Part shown: one piece after another, positions 33,345-41,510 of the stretch | Layout: every line of letters begins with the position of its first letter | How positions within the stretch are numbered: the first letter of the stretch is position 1 | Assembly (NCBI RefSeq): GCF_900105055.1 | Contig: NZ_FNTA01000004.1 | Location: 7,037,501 to 7,101,500 of the forward strand | Direction of reading: 5' to 3' | Length of the DNA stretch: 64,000 nt | Source: Amycolatopsis lurida | GTDB taxonomy: Bacteria; Actinomycetota; Actinomycetes; Mycobacteriales; Pseudonocardiaceae | Position numbers and translations under genes: made by a program | Notes under the pieces: model-generated | Databases searched by the model: none | The model's input: the letters and a program-made list of their open reading frames with translations, nothing else | Told to the model about the DNA's origin: nothing

Positions 33345-34543
33345 GCCGCGCCCACCTTGCGTTCGAAGACCAGGCCCTCGGCGGCGCGCAACCCGACGCT
33401 GATCGCGCCGGTCAGCACCCCGTCGTCGCCCAGTTCGCCCTGGACGACCGACGGCACCAGGGGAGTGAACGAGCGCAGGGCGCGGTCGATCGGGTCGAGC
33501 AGCAGATCGGCCGCGGTGCCGATCCCGCCGCCGAGCACGATCAGTTCGGGGTCGATCACCGCCGCCACCGACGCCACGGTGTACGCGAGCCTGTCGGCCT
33601 CCGCCTCGACGGCGCGCAGGGCGAGTTCGTCGCCGTCCCGGGCGAGCCGGAAGACCTCACGGGCTGATTTCGCCGTGCCGAGGCCGAGTTCGCGCGCGCC
33701 GCGGACGACGGACTGCGCCGCCGTCGCCTCTTCGAGGTGGCCGCGGACGGGCGGCGAGTCCTCGCCCTCGCCCGCCGCGTCCGACTGCCCGTACGGCAGG
33801 TAGCCGATCTCGCCCGCGGCGCCCGTGGCACCGCGGAAGACCTGGCCGTCGACCATCACGCCCATGCCGACGCCGGTGCCGATGGTGATGCAGCCGAACA
33901 CCGACGCGCCGCGCGCGGCGCCGCGTTCCCATTCGCCGACGGCGGTGAGGTTCGCGTCGTTCTCGACCATGAGGTCCGGGCCGAGGACGGCTTCGAGTTC
34001 GTCGAGCAGGCCCGCCTTGCCCCAGCCGGGCAGGTTCGGCGCGTGCCGGAAGCAGCGTTTATCCGGGTCGGCGACGCCGGGGGAGCCGAGGACCCGCACG
34101 ACGATGTCCGCCTGGGACAGTCCCGCTTCGCGCACGGTCGCCGCGGCGAGGGCGCCCACCGCATTGACGAGCGCCGTGCCCGAACGCGAGGTGTTCCGCT
34201 CGTCCCGGCGGGCGACCACGGTGTGGCCGAGGTCCGAGACGGCGACGCGGAGGTGCTCGCGTCCGATGTCGACACCGAGGACGTAACCCGCCGTGGGATC
34301 CGCTTCGTAGAGGACGGCGGACCGGCCGGTGCCGGTCGAGGTGTGCCCGGTCGCCCTGGCGAGCCCGGCCGCTTCGAGTGCCAGTAACGCTTGGCTCACC
34401 GTGGGTTTCGAAAGTCCGGTGTCCTTCGCGACCTGGGGCCGCGTCGCCGGGCCGCTGCGGCGCAGGAGGTCCAGCACGGCGCGCTGATTGATCTTCCGCA
34501 TCCCGGCGGGGGTGCCGACGGGTGGGTTTTCTGCGCCAACCAC
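33341..34543 (-). CDS. ROK-family transcriptional repressor lacking the usual zinc motif
   Basis: A 400-residue ROK repressor. The N-terminal winged helix (AVLDLLRRSGPATRPQVAKD, SKPTVSQALLALEAAGL) covers about residues 20-75, and the ASKHA sugar-kinase-like domain follows (YVLGVDIGREHLRVAVSDLG, VENDANLTAVGEWE, ITIGTGVGMGVMVDG, IVLGGGIG). ROK proteins normally have a CxCGxxGC zinc site after the GEIG motif; here GEIGYLPYGQSDAAGEG carries no Cys. I chose the GTG at 34543 because AGGAGG lies eight bases upstream. No sugar transporter or enzyme is adjacent, so its regulon lies elsewhere. Confidence 0.87.
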   Translation of the reverse strand: MVGAENPPVGTPAGMRKINQRAVLDLLRRSGPATRPQVAKDTGLSKPTVSQALLALEAAGLARATGHTSTGTGRSAVLYEADPTAGYVLGVDIGREHLRVAVSDLGHTVVARRDERNTSRSGTALVNAVGALAAATVREAGLSQADIVVRVLGSPGVADPDKRCFRHAPNLPGWGKAGLLDELEAVLGPDLMVENDANLTAVGEWERGAARGASVFGCITIGTGVGMGVMVDGQVFRGATGAAGEIGYLPYGQSDAAGEGEDSPPVRGHLEEATAAQSVVRGARELGLGTAKSAREVFRLARDGDELALRAVEAEADRLAYTVASVAAVIDPELIVLGGGIGTAADLLLDPIDRALRSFTPLVPSVVQGELGDDGVLTGAISVGLRAAEGLVFERKVGAA

Positions 34544-34751
34544 GAGCTTCGCCTCCTGTCGAACCAAGGTGTTCCACCAAAGTTATCCGGGTCCGGCCCG
34601 AAATGGGCAAGAAGGTTTACATTCGGTGGTCCCAGGCGAACGATAAACGTGCCCGTGCCGCGAATCGCGCACGCCGCGCGCGAAAACCTGTGATTCACCC
34701 GGTATCCGTGCGCGTGCTCCCAGTGACCGGTAATGGTCTAGACCAGGTGGG

Positions 34752-35480
34752 TCAAGCCACGTGACGGCTCGCCGGACGCCGGAAACCCCGGTGCTGACGG
34801 GGGCGTTCGGGGGCTTCGCCGGTCTCGTGGTCGGTTTCGGCGCTGCGGGAATCCGGGTAGCCGGCCGTCGTCGCCGGGCTGGGGCGGTTGCGCAGCCGAT
34901 GCTGCCGGTTCACCACGTACAGCAAGAGCAGTCCGGCGACGACCAACCCGTGGGTGAGCACGCGTCCCGCGGTGACCTGTCCGGTGGCGAGGTCGCCCGC
35001 CGACAGCGCCAGGAGGAGCGCGACGAAACCGGTCAGCGCGGGCAGCTGCCCGGACGCCGCCTTCGTGCGGACGGCCGCCCAGCCGAGTCCGACACCGACC
35101 GCGAGGTTCCACGCGCTGCTTTCGTGGGCAAGGTGCCCGATCAGGGATTCCGTACCGTGCCCGGCCGTGTGGTCTTCGACGCCCAGCAGCTGGGCGAAGG
35201 CGAGACCGAGCTGCGCGATCGCGACCAGCGCGAGCGCGATCCTGGCAGGCCAGCCCTCGCTCGGCGGGGCGGGGGTGCGGTCGAGGATGACGGCGGTGAG
35301 GTCCGGGACTCTGGGAGCGGGCCGCAGCAGCATCGCCCGGTGCATCCGCTCGGCACGCGAGAGCCACGATCGGCACGCGGGGCAGCCCGCCACGTGCCGG
35401 TCGACCACCTCGGGCGGGGCGGGTTCGGTTTCGCCGTCGAGCCGGGCCGACAGGGCCTCGCGGCAGGTCTCGCACTTCAC
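34752..35480 (-). CDS. Zinc-finger (ZAS) anti-sigma factor candidate, membrane protein
   Basis: A 242-residue protein. The N-terminus MKCETCREALSARLDGE plus HVAGCPACRSWL is a zf-HC2/ZAS domain with the HxxxCxxC zinc motif that clamps group-IV sigma factors. Hydrophobic helices follow at about residues 80-100, 125-142, 148-165 and 172-192, so the protein is membrane bound with several passes, unlike single-pass RskA types. The tail is Arg/Pro-rich. It is divergent from the SigC-like gene across 58 bases, which suggests that SigC is its partner; this is inference, because classic pairs are cotranscribed. Confidence 0.82.
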   Translation of the reverse strand: MKCETCREALSARLDGETEPAPPEVVDRHVAGCPACRSWLSRAERMHRAMLLRPAPRVPDLTAVILDRTPAPPSEGWPARIALALVAIAQLGLAFAQLLGVEDHTAGHGTESLIGHLAHESSAWNLAVGVGLGWAAVRTKAASGQLPALTGFVALLLALSAGDLATGQVTAGRVLTHGLVVAGLLLLYVVNRQHRLRNRPSPATTAGYPDSRSAETDHETGEAPERPRQHRGFRRPASRHVA

Positions 35481-35538
35481 GTCTCACTTGTCGGGCGCGG
35501 GCCTGCCCCGGTTCCCGGGACGCTGCTACGTTTCTCGT

Positions 35539-36108
35539 ATGGCCGGGCCGCGCAACCACGACGACGAGCGGGTGACCGAGCTCGCGCTCGCCGCCGCCCG
35601 CGGCGACCGGCGGGCGCTCGAAGACTGGGTGCGGGCCACCCAGGCCGACGTCTGGCGTTTCGTCGCGCACCTCGCCGACGTCGGCGCCGCGGACGATCTC
35701 ACCCAGGAGACGTACCTGCGCGCGTTCGGCAGCCTGCGGCGGTTCGCCGGCCGGTCCTCTTCGCGGACCTGGCTCCTGTCGATCGCGCGCCGCGTCGTCG
35801 TCGACCGCATCCGGGCGGCTTCGGCGCGCCCGAAACTCGCCGATGTCGACTGGGAGGCCACCGCCGAGCGGCGTGGCGCCCGTCAGGCGGAGGGTGTCGC
35901 CGGCTTCGAGGACCTGGTCGAGCTGCGGATGCTGCTCGACGGGCTCGACCCGGAGCGGCGCGAGGTCCTCGTCCTCACCCAGGTGCTCGGGCTTTCGTAC
36001 GCCGAGGCCGCCGAGATCTGCGGCTGCCCGGTCGGCACCGTGCGCTCGCGCGTCGCGCGTGCCCGCGAGGACCTGCTCGAAGCAGGCCGGGAGCGCGACT
36101 CCATCTGA
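35539..36108 (+). CDS. sigC: ECF sigma factor, SigC-like
   Basis: A 189-residue extracytoplasmic-function sigma factor. Region 2 is RATQADVWRFVAHLADVGAA, DDLTQETYLRAFGSLRRF and SSSRTWLLSIARRVVVDRIR; region 4 is LDPERREVLVLTQVLGLSYA, EAAEICGCPVGTVRSRVARA. The ADDLTQETYLRA and GCPVGTVRSR motifs are very close to mycobacterial SigC. No extra C-terminal domain. The ATG lacks a ribosome binding site; TACGTT lies six bases upstream, predicting a leaderless transcript. A zinc-finger anti-sigma candidate is divergent. Confidence 0.87.
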   Translation: MAGPRNHDDERVTELALAAARGDRRALEDWVRATQADVWRFVAHLADVGAADDLTQETYLRAFGSLRRFAGRSSSRTWLLSIARRVVVDRIRAASARPKLADVDWEATAERRGARQAEGVAGFEDLVELRMLLDGLDPERREVLVLTQVLGLSYAEAAEICGCPVGTVRSRVARAREDLLEAGRERDSI

Positions 36109-36186
36109 CCGGCTGTGGCGCGCCACACATTCGGGGCCGTTCGCTGTCACCTCGTCACACAGATGGGCCGACCCGACTACTGCGCG

Positions 36187-36216
36187 TTGACTAGGCCGAA
36201 TGCCGATGCCTAGCGT
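36187..36216 (+). promoter_or_regulatory. Sigma-70-type promoter of the molybdenum hydroxylase operon
   Basis: TTGACT (36187-36192), an 18-base spacer and TAGCGT (36211-36216) make a near-consensus housekeeping promoter 68 bases before the large-subunit start. Transcription would begin near 36223, leaving a leader of about 60 bases with AAGGGA before the ATG. Confidence 0.65.
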
Positions 36217-36284
36217 GTCGCCATCCGACCCCAGGCCGCGCGAGGGTTCCGCCTTCTCCGCGCGCTCTCGAAGGGATCTTCCCG

Positions 36285-38531
36285 ATGGCCAGTCCCACCA
36301 CTGGAACCCCAGGCGAGGCTCCGGACTCCGGCGGCCTCGGCCGTCGCCGGTTCCTGAGCTTCCTCGTCGCCGCGCCCACGCTCACGATCGCCACGAAGAT
36401 CGGTATCGACACCGTCTCGCCCGAAGAGGCCGAAGCCGTCATCCCGACTCCGCCCGGGCCGGCCGAGATCCTCGACCTCGGCGACGTGCTGATCTTGTCG
36501 AACGCCCCCACCGCCGGTCTCCTCGTGCTCGAAGTCCGCGAAGACGGCCGCGTGCGGCTGGAGCTGCCGCGGACCGAGGTCGGCCAGGGCATCACCACGG
36601 CGAACGCGATGCTGGTGGCCGAGGAAATGGACCTGCCGCTCGACCGGGTCGACGTCGTTCTTTCCGACGCCCGCTCCGAACTGCTGTTCAACCAGCTGAC
36701 CGGCGGTTCCAACACGATGCGCTCGCTCTACACCCCGGTGCGGACCGCGGCCGCCGCCGCGCGCGCCCGCCTGGTCGCGGCCGCGGCGCGGCAGTGGGGC
36801 GCCGATGCCGCCCGACTGTCCACAAGGGACGGTGCGGTGATCGCGCCCGACGGCCGCCGAGCGGGCTACGGCGCGCTGGCCAGGCCCGCCGCCCGCGCCG
36901 ACCTCGGCAAGGTGACCGCGACCCCGAAGGCGGAGTCCGCGCACAGGCTGGTCGGCACGCCGCAATCGCGCAAGGACGCCCGCGCGATGGTCACCGGACA
37001 GCTGCAGTACACGCTGGACCTGGATATCCCCGGCGCGATGCCGGTCATGGTCCGCCGCCCGCCGACGATCAACGGCACGGTCAAGCAGGTCAACAACGAG
37101 GCCGCCGTCCGCGCGATGCCCGGCATCATCGACATCGCCGTGATCAAGACCGGGGTCGCGGTGATGGCCGAGACGTTCGGCCAGGCGCTGGACGGCAAGA
37201 ACGCCCTCGACGTCACCTGGAACGGCGGCACCGTCGACGGCGAGAACAACGCGACGATCAAGAAGAAGCTGCGGGCCGCGGCTCTGCCGTTCGTCGTGCC
37301 GCCGTTGCTGACCCAGTACGTCGACGGCGAGTTCGACTTCGCCTTCGCCAGCCACGCCCCGCTGGAGACCAACTCGGCCGTCGCCGACGTCCGGGAGGAC
37401 AGCGCGACCATCTGGTCCGGGATGAAGGTCCCGATCCTCGCGAAGCAGAACATCGCGCAGGAACTCGGGCTGCCGGAGAACAAGGTCACCGTGCACGTCC
37501 AGCAGGCGGGCGGTTCCTTCGGCCGTCGGCTGTTCTCCGACGGCGCCATCGAGGCTGCGCGTGCCTCGAAGGCGTTCAAACGGCCGGTGCGGCTGATGTG
37601 GAGCCGTATCGACGACATGCGCCACGGCCGCGCGCGGGCCGCGAGTCACCACAAGATCCGCGCCACCTTCCCGCTCGGCCAGGTGCTCACCTTCGAGCAC
37701 CGCGTCGCCAGCGTGGAGACCGACTGGAGCCACGGGCTCGGCGAGGTCTTGACCGCTTTCGCCGCGGAACTGCCGGTCGGCGGCAACCTGAGCTTCGCGC
37801 AGACGGTGTTCCTGCTGACGGTGAAGTCGCCGTACAACTTCGGGGTCACCACGCAGCTGCTCAACGAGGTCCCGGTGGACTTCCACACCGGTGCCTGGCG
37901 GTCGGTGTACTCCGCGAGCACACGCGGCGCGGAAGAGATCATGGTCGACGAGATCGCCGCGAAACTCGGCAAGGACCCGGTCGAGTTCCGGCGCGAGTTC
38001 ATCAAGGACGACCGGCAGCGCGCGGTGCTGGACAAGGTCGCCGAACTCGGCGAGTGGGGCAAGAAGATGCCCAAAGGCTTCGCCCAGGGTGTCGCCGTGC
38101 ACGGCGAGTACAAGTCGTACACCGCCTGCCTCGTCGAAATGGACGCCCGTGACCCGAAGAAACCGCGTGTCACCAAGGCGACCATCGCGGTCGACGTCGG
38201 CAAGCCGATCAACCCGCGCGGGATCGAGGCGCAGATGCTCGGCGGCCTGACCGACGGCATCGCCACGACGCTGACCGCGGGTCTGCACATCGACAAGGGC
38301 TTGCCGCTGGAGGGCAGCTACTCGCAGTTCCACTACGCGCGGCAGAAGAACTCGCCGACGGACGTCAAGGTGTTCGTGATGCCGGAGACGGGCGAGATCG
38401 GCGGCGCCGGGGAACTCGGCGTACCCGCGCCGGTCGGCGCGATCGGGAACGCCTACGCGCGGGCCACCGGGATCAAACCGCGCAGCTTCCCGATCAACTT
38501 CCCGGTCGACTTCGAACCCTTCCCCCGCTGA
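36285..38531 (+). CDS. Tat-exported molybdenum hydroxylase large subunit (IorB-like)
   Basis: A 748-residue molybdopterin-cytosine-dinucleotide-type hydroxylase subunit of the isoquinoline-1-oxidoreductase/aldehyde-dehydrogenase branch of the xanthine oxidase family. GRRRFLSFLVAAPTLTIATK near residues 19-38 is a twin-arginine signal, so the complex works outside the membrane. Mo-pterin segments are ELPRTEVGQGITTANAMLVA, GGSFGRRLF, TGAWRSV and, at the end, GEIGGAGELGVPAPVGAI, where the Glu of GAGE is the catalytic residue. Family enzymes hydroxylate N-heteroaromatics or oxidise aldehydes; the substrate here is unknown. It is followed by its 2Fe-2S subunit, 16 bases apart. No FAD subunit gene is present. 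Confidence 0.9.
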   Translation: MASPTTGTPGEAPDSGGLGRRRFLSFLVAAPTLTIATKIGIDTVSPEEAEAVIPTPPGPAEILDLGDVLILSNAPTAGLLVLEVREDGRVRLELPRTEVGQGITTANAMLVAEEMDLPLDRVDVVLSDARSELLFNQLTGGSNTMRSLYTPVRTAAAAARARLVAAAARQWGADAARLSTRDGAVIAPDGRRAGYGALARPAARADLGKVTATPKAESAHRLVGTPQSRKDARAMVTGQLQYTLDLDIPGAMPVMVRRPPTINGTVKQVNNEAAVRAMPGIIDIAVIKTGVAVMAETFGQALDGKNALDVTWNGGTVDGENNATIKKKLRAAALPFVVPPLLTQYVDGEFDFAFASHAPLETNSAVADVREDSATIWSGMKVPILAKQNIAQELGLPENKVTVHVQQAGGSFGRRLFSDGAIEAARASKAFKRPVRLMWSRIDDMRHGRARAASHHKIRATFPLGQVLTFEHRVASVETDWSHGLGEVLTAFAAELPVGGNLSFAQTVFLLTVKSPYNFGVTTQLLNEVPVDFHTGAWRSVYSASTRGAEEIMVDEIAAKLGKDPVEFRREFIKDDRQRAVLDKVAELGEWGKKMPKGFAQGVAVHGEYKSYTACLVEMDARDPKKPRVTKATIAVDVGKPINPRGIEAQMLGGLTDGIATTLTAGLHIDKGLPLEGSYSQFHYARQKNSPTDVKVFVMPETGEIGGAGELGVPAPVGAIGNAYARATGIKPRSFPINFPVDFEPFPR

Positions 38532-38547
38532 CCTCCAGGAGTTTTCG

Positions 38548-39003
38548 ATGCCCAACTACACCTTCACGGTGAACGGGAAGACCGTCACCGTCGACGCCCC
38601 CGCGGATCTGCCCATGCTGTGGGCGCTGCGGGACAAGCTCGGCGTCCGCGGCCCGAAGTACGGCTGCGGGATCAACGTCTGCAAGGCCTGCACCAGTCAC
38701 CTCGACGGCGAGGCGTTCAACCCGTGCGTGACGCCGGTGTCCGAGTGCTCGGGCAAGGAGGTCACCACGATCGAAGGCCTCGCCGACGGCGACGACCTGC
38801 ACCCGGTGCAGGAAGCCTGGCTGGAGCAGGACGTCGCGCAGTGCGGCTACTGTCAGCCGGGACAGATCATGGCCGCGGTGGCGCTGCTGAAGAAGACGAA
38901 GAACCCGACCGACGCCGAGATCGACGCGATCCAGAACGTCTGCCGGTGCGGCACCTACTTCCGGATCCGCGAAGCCATCAAGAGCGCGGCCGCGAAGCTG
39001 TGA
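38548..39003 (+). CDS. 2Fe-2S subunit of the molybdenum hydroxylase (IorA-like)
   Basis: A 151-residue small subunit. The plant-ferredoxin-type cluster is bound by Cys in YGCGINVCKAC and a following Cys near NPCVTPV; the second, all-helical cluster domain has CGYCQPGQ and NVCRCGTY. This two-cluster layout is standard for xanthine-oxidase-family small subunits and passes electrons from the Mo centre to an outside acceptor such as a cytochrome. There is no signal peptide, so it must travel with the Tat-tagged large subunit. AGGAG lies seven bases before the ATG. Confidence 0.92.
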   Translation: MPNYTFTVNGKTVTVDAPADLPMLWALRDKLGVRGPKYGCGINVCKACTSHLDGEAFNPCVTPVSECSGKEVTTIEGLADGDDLHPVQEAWLEQDVAQCGYCQPGQIMAAVALLKKTKNPTDAEIDAIQNVCRCGTYFRIREAIKSAAAKL

Positions 39004-39143
39004 AATCCCGCCGGTGCGGTGGAAATCCCGATTTTCCGCCGTACCGGCGGAGCCCGCCCGCTTCGACAGGCCACCCGCGGGCAACTCGTGTTAGATGACG
39101 TCCCCAGGGGCTCGACGAGGAGTCCCTGCCCCGGAGGACGTCC

Positions 39144-40385
39144 ATGCATTACCGAACTGTGCTCCGCGAAGGTTCGGCCGCGGTGGTCGCCGAACTGGCC
39201 GTGGAGGTCGAAAAGCACTTGCCGGCGCTCATCGACAGCACGGTCGGGCAGATCCGTGCCGAGATGCCGGTGTACCGCGACGCGCAGTTCGTCAGCCCCG
39301 CCGAACTGCGGACGTCGGTGCGGAACAACCTCGAATTCGTCATGCGGACCCTCCGCGGCACGGAGGAACCCGACCTCACCCAGGCGAGGGCCACCGGGCG
39401 TGCCCGCGCGTTGCAGGGCGCCCCGCTGCCGGAACTCCTGCGGGCCTATCGGATCGGCCTCACCGAGGTGTGGAACCGGTTCGTCGACCTGACCGCTTCG
39501 GGTGAGCACCAGGACCTCCGCGGCCTCGTCGCCGCGACGTCGACGATCTGGGCGCTGATCGACGACTACGCCGAGGCGCTGACGACGACGTACCGGGACA
39601 CCACCGCCGAAGTCATGCTGGCGCACCAAAGCAGACGCTCCGCGTTGGTCGAGGCGTTGTTCGCCGGTGGCGCGGCCACCGAGGGCACGCTGTGGGACAT
39701 CGCGCGCGTGCTGGAACTCTCGCTCGACGGGACGTATGTGGTCGTCGCCGCCGAGACCCCGCGCGTCGGACACGAACCGTTGCCCCAGATCGAAAACCGG
39801 CTCCGCGAACGGCATCACGCGTCCGCCTGGCGGCTCACTCCGGACCTGCAGGTCGGCGTGGTCTCGATGCGGGATCCGGCGGCGTCTCAGGTGATCATCG
39901 AGCTGTTACGGGAGAACCAGACCGGCCGGATCGGCGTCAGCCCGGTGTTCACCGGCCTCGGGAACACTTCCCGCGCGCTGCACCTCGCTCGTGTCGCGCT
40001 CTCCAGCCTGATGCCGGGGTCGACGGGAATGGTGCAGTTCAACGAATCCCCGCTGGCCGGGCTCGTCGCCAGCGCGCCGGAAGCGTCGGTCCAGCTCGCG
40101 CACCACGTGCTGCGGCCGATCCTGGACCTGCCCGGCGACGACCGGAACGTGCTCCTGCTGACGTTGCGGGCGTGGTTCGAATGCCAGGGCTCCACGAAAC
40201 TGACGTCCGAGCGGATGTTCTGTCACCCCAACACGATCCGGCACCGGCTGAAGCGGATTTCCGAGGAACTGGGGCGTTCGCTGACCGACCCGGCCGACAT
40301 CGCCGAACTCGGCGCGGCCCTGCGCGCGCTCCACATGTTCCCGGACACCTCGCATTTGCCCTCGCCGAGGGATCCGCTGCGCTAG
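39144..40385 (+). CDS. PucR/CdaR-type transcriptional regulator
   Basis: A 413-residue regulator with an N-terminal helical RsbRD-like sensor region (about 10-165, LPALIDSTVGQIRAEMPVYR), a degenerate GGDEF-like middle region (about 170-310), and a C-terminal PucR-type HTH (LLLTLRAWFECQGSTKLTSE, MFCHPNTIRHRLKRISEELG). It lies 140 bases after the molybdenum hydroxylase genes on the same strand; PucR itself regulates purine-degrading hydroxylases in Bacillus, so control of this operon is plausible. GGAGG precedes the ATG. Its stop TAG is part of the predicted -10 of the next gene. Confidence 0.87.
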   Translation: MHYRTVLREGSAAVVAELAVEVEKHLPALIDSTVGQIRAEMPVYRDAQFVSPAELRTSVRNNLEFVMRTLRGTEEPDLTQARATGRARALQGAPLPELLRAYRIGLTEVWNRFVDLTASGEHQDLRGLVAATSTIWALIDDYAEALTTTYRDTTAEVMLAHQSRRSALVEALFAGGAATEGTLWDIARVLELSLDGTYVVVAAETPRVGHEPLPQIENRLRERHHASAWRLTPDLQVGVVSMRDPAASQVIIELLRENQTGRIGVSPVFTGLGNTSRALHLARVALSSLMPGSTGMVQFNESPLAGLVASAPEASVQLAHHVLRPILDLPGDDRNVLLLTLRAWFECQGSTKLTSERMFCHPNTIRHRLKRISEELGRSLTDPADIAELGAALRALHMFPDTSHLPSPRDPLR

Positions 40386-40394
40386 GTTTCTCCC

Positions 40395-41207
40395 ATGGAA
40401 CAGTTCGCCATCGGCGGAGACCTGCCCGTACGCCGGATCGGTTTCGGTGCCATGCGCCTGCCGACCGAAGCCGGTCCCGCGCGTGAGGCGTCCATCGCCT
40501 TGGCGCGAAGGGCCGTTGAGCTCGGCATCACCCTGATCGACACCGCGCACCTGTACGGCGGCGGCGCCAACGAGGAACTGCTCGCCGAAGCGCTGTATCC
40601 GTACCCGGACGACCTGGTGGTCACCACCAAGGTCGGCGTCGTGCGGACCGGCGACGACTGGAAGTACGACGCACGCCCGGAATCGCTGCGGGTGCAGGTC
40701 GACGAGGGCCTGCGGCGGTTGCGCGTCGAGCGGATCGAGCTGCTGCAGTTGCACCGCCTCGACCCCGAAACCCCGCTGGCCGACCAGCTCGGCGCACTGC
40801 GGGACCTGCGCGACGAAGGCAAGATCGGCCGGATCGGGCTGTCCGAAGTCACTGTGGACGAACTCGCGCGGGCACGGGAGATCGTGGACATCGCGAGCGT
40901 GCAGAACCGCTACAGCCTCCTGGACCGCTCGTACGAAGCGGTGCTGGACGCGTGCGAGGCGGCCGGGATCGCTTTCCTGCCTTGGCGTCCGGTGCTCGGC
41001 GCCGCGTCCGAGGCCGGATCCGAGCTCGTCGCCGTCGCCGCCGAACTGGGAGTGACCACGGCGCAGGTCGGGCTCGCGTGGCTGCTCGTGCGGTCGCCGG
41101 TGATCCTGCCGATCCCCGGGACGGCGAACATCGCGCACCTTGAGGAGAACTTCGCCGCGGGGGACGTGAAGCTGACCGCCGAGCACCTGGAGCGTTTGTC
41201 CTCGTGA
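40395..41207 (+). CDS. Aldo/keto reductase
   Basis: A 270-residue (alpha/beta)8 NADPH-dependent oxidoreductase. The catalytic Asp, Tyr, Lys and His lie in LIDTAHLYGGG, VVTTKVGVV and ELLQLHRLD; SEVTVDELARA and PGTANIAHLEEN are cofactor-binding regions. Substrate unknown. The ATG has no ribosome binding site, and TAGGTT lies six bases upstream, overlapping the stop codon of the PucR gene, so this gene likely has its own leaderless transcript that begins right after the regulator. Confidence 0.87.
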   Translation: MEQFAIGGDLPVRRIGFGAMRLPTEAGPAREASIALARRAVELGITLIDTAHLYGGGANEELLAEALYPYPDDLVVTTKVGVVRTGDDWKYDARPESLRVQVDEGLRRLRVERIELLQLHRLDPETPLADQLGALRDLRDEGKIGRIGLSEVTVDELARAREIVDIASVQNRYSLLDRSYEAVLDACEAAGIAFLPWRPVLGAASEAGSELVAVAAELGVTTAQVGLAWLLVRSPVILPIPGTANIAHLEENFAAGDVKLTAEHLERLSS

Positions 41208-41259
41208 GGGGCTGAGGGGGAGGCAAACGTGGCGTTCGGGGCGCCGCGCTCACCGGTCC

Positions 41260-41305
41260 GTGAAGGCCTCCTTGCCTACCCTGAAGGTAGGGAAGGGCCC
41301 TTCAC
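41260..41305. repeat. Palindrome with GGCCTCC/GGGCCC arms
   Basis: GTGAAGGCCTCCTTGCCTACC and GGTAGGGAAGGGCCCTTCAC (arms shortened in pairing by one bulge) form an imperfect palindrome 53 bases after the aldo/keto reductase stop. The right half is closely related to CTTGAGGGTGGGGAAGGGG at 20743-20762. It is the first of three palindromes in the gene-free stretch 41208-41510. Confidence 0.7.
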
Positions 41306-41328
41306 TACCAGCCGATGTGGGCCGTCCC

Positions 41329-41353
41329 TGTCGCGAAAGTGGCTTTCGCGACA
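41329..41353. repeat. Perfect 11-bp-arm hairpin
   Basis: TGTCGCGAAAG and CTTTCGCGACA pair without mismatch around TGG. It is independent in sequence from its two neighbours and is the middle palindrome of the stretch 41208-41510. Confidence 0.75.
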
Positions 41354-41424
41354 CGCCCGATTTGCCTTACCCCTCAAGAGAACCGGCTTAACGGCCCACG
41401 AGGTTGGACCGGCACGGTGCCTGA

Positions 41425-41481
41425 GGTACATGAAGGCCCCCTTCCTTGCGCCAGGCGCAAGGAAGGGGGCCTTCATGTACC
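41425..41481. terminator. Perfect 57-bp palindrome between convergent genes
   Basis: Both arms are 28 bases with no mismatch around a single central A (41453). The left arm starts GGTACATGAAGGCCCCC and ends TTCCTTGCGCC. It lies 30 bases downstream of the minus-strand methyltransferase stop and can end transcripts from both directions. It is the best-preserved member of the family also seen at 20284 and, more diverged, at 11523. Confidence 0.85.
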
Positions 41482-41510
41482 TGGCGAGGTGTGACTGCGG
41501 ACCAACCGGA

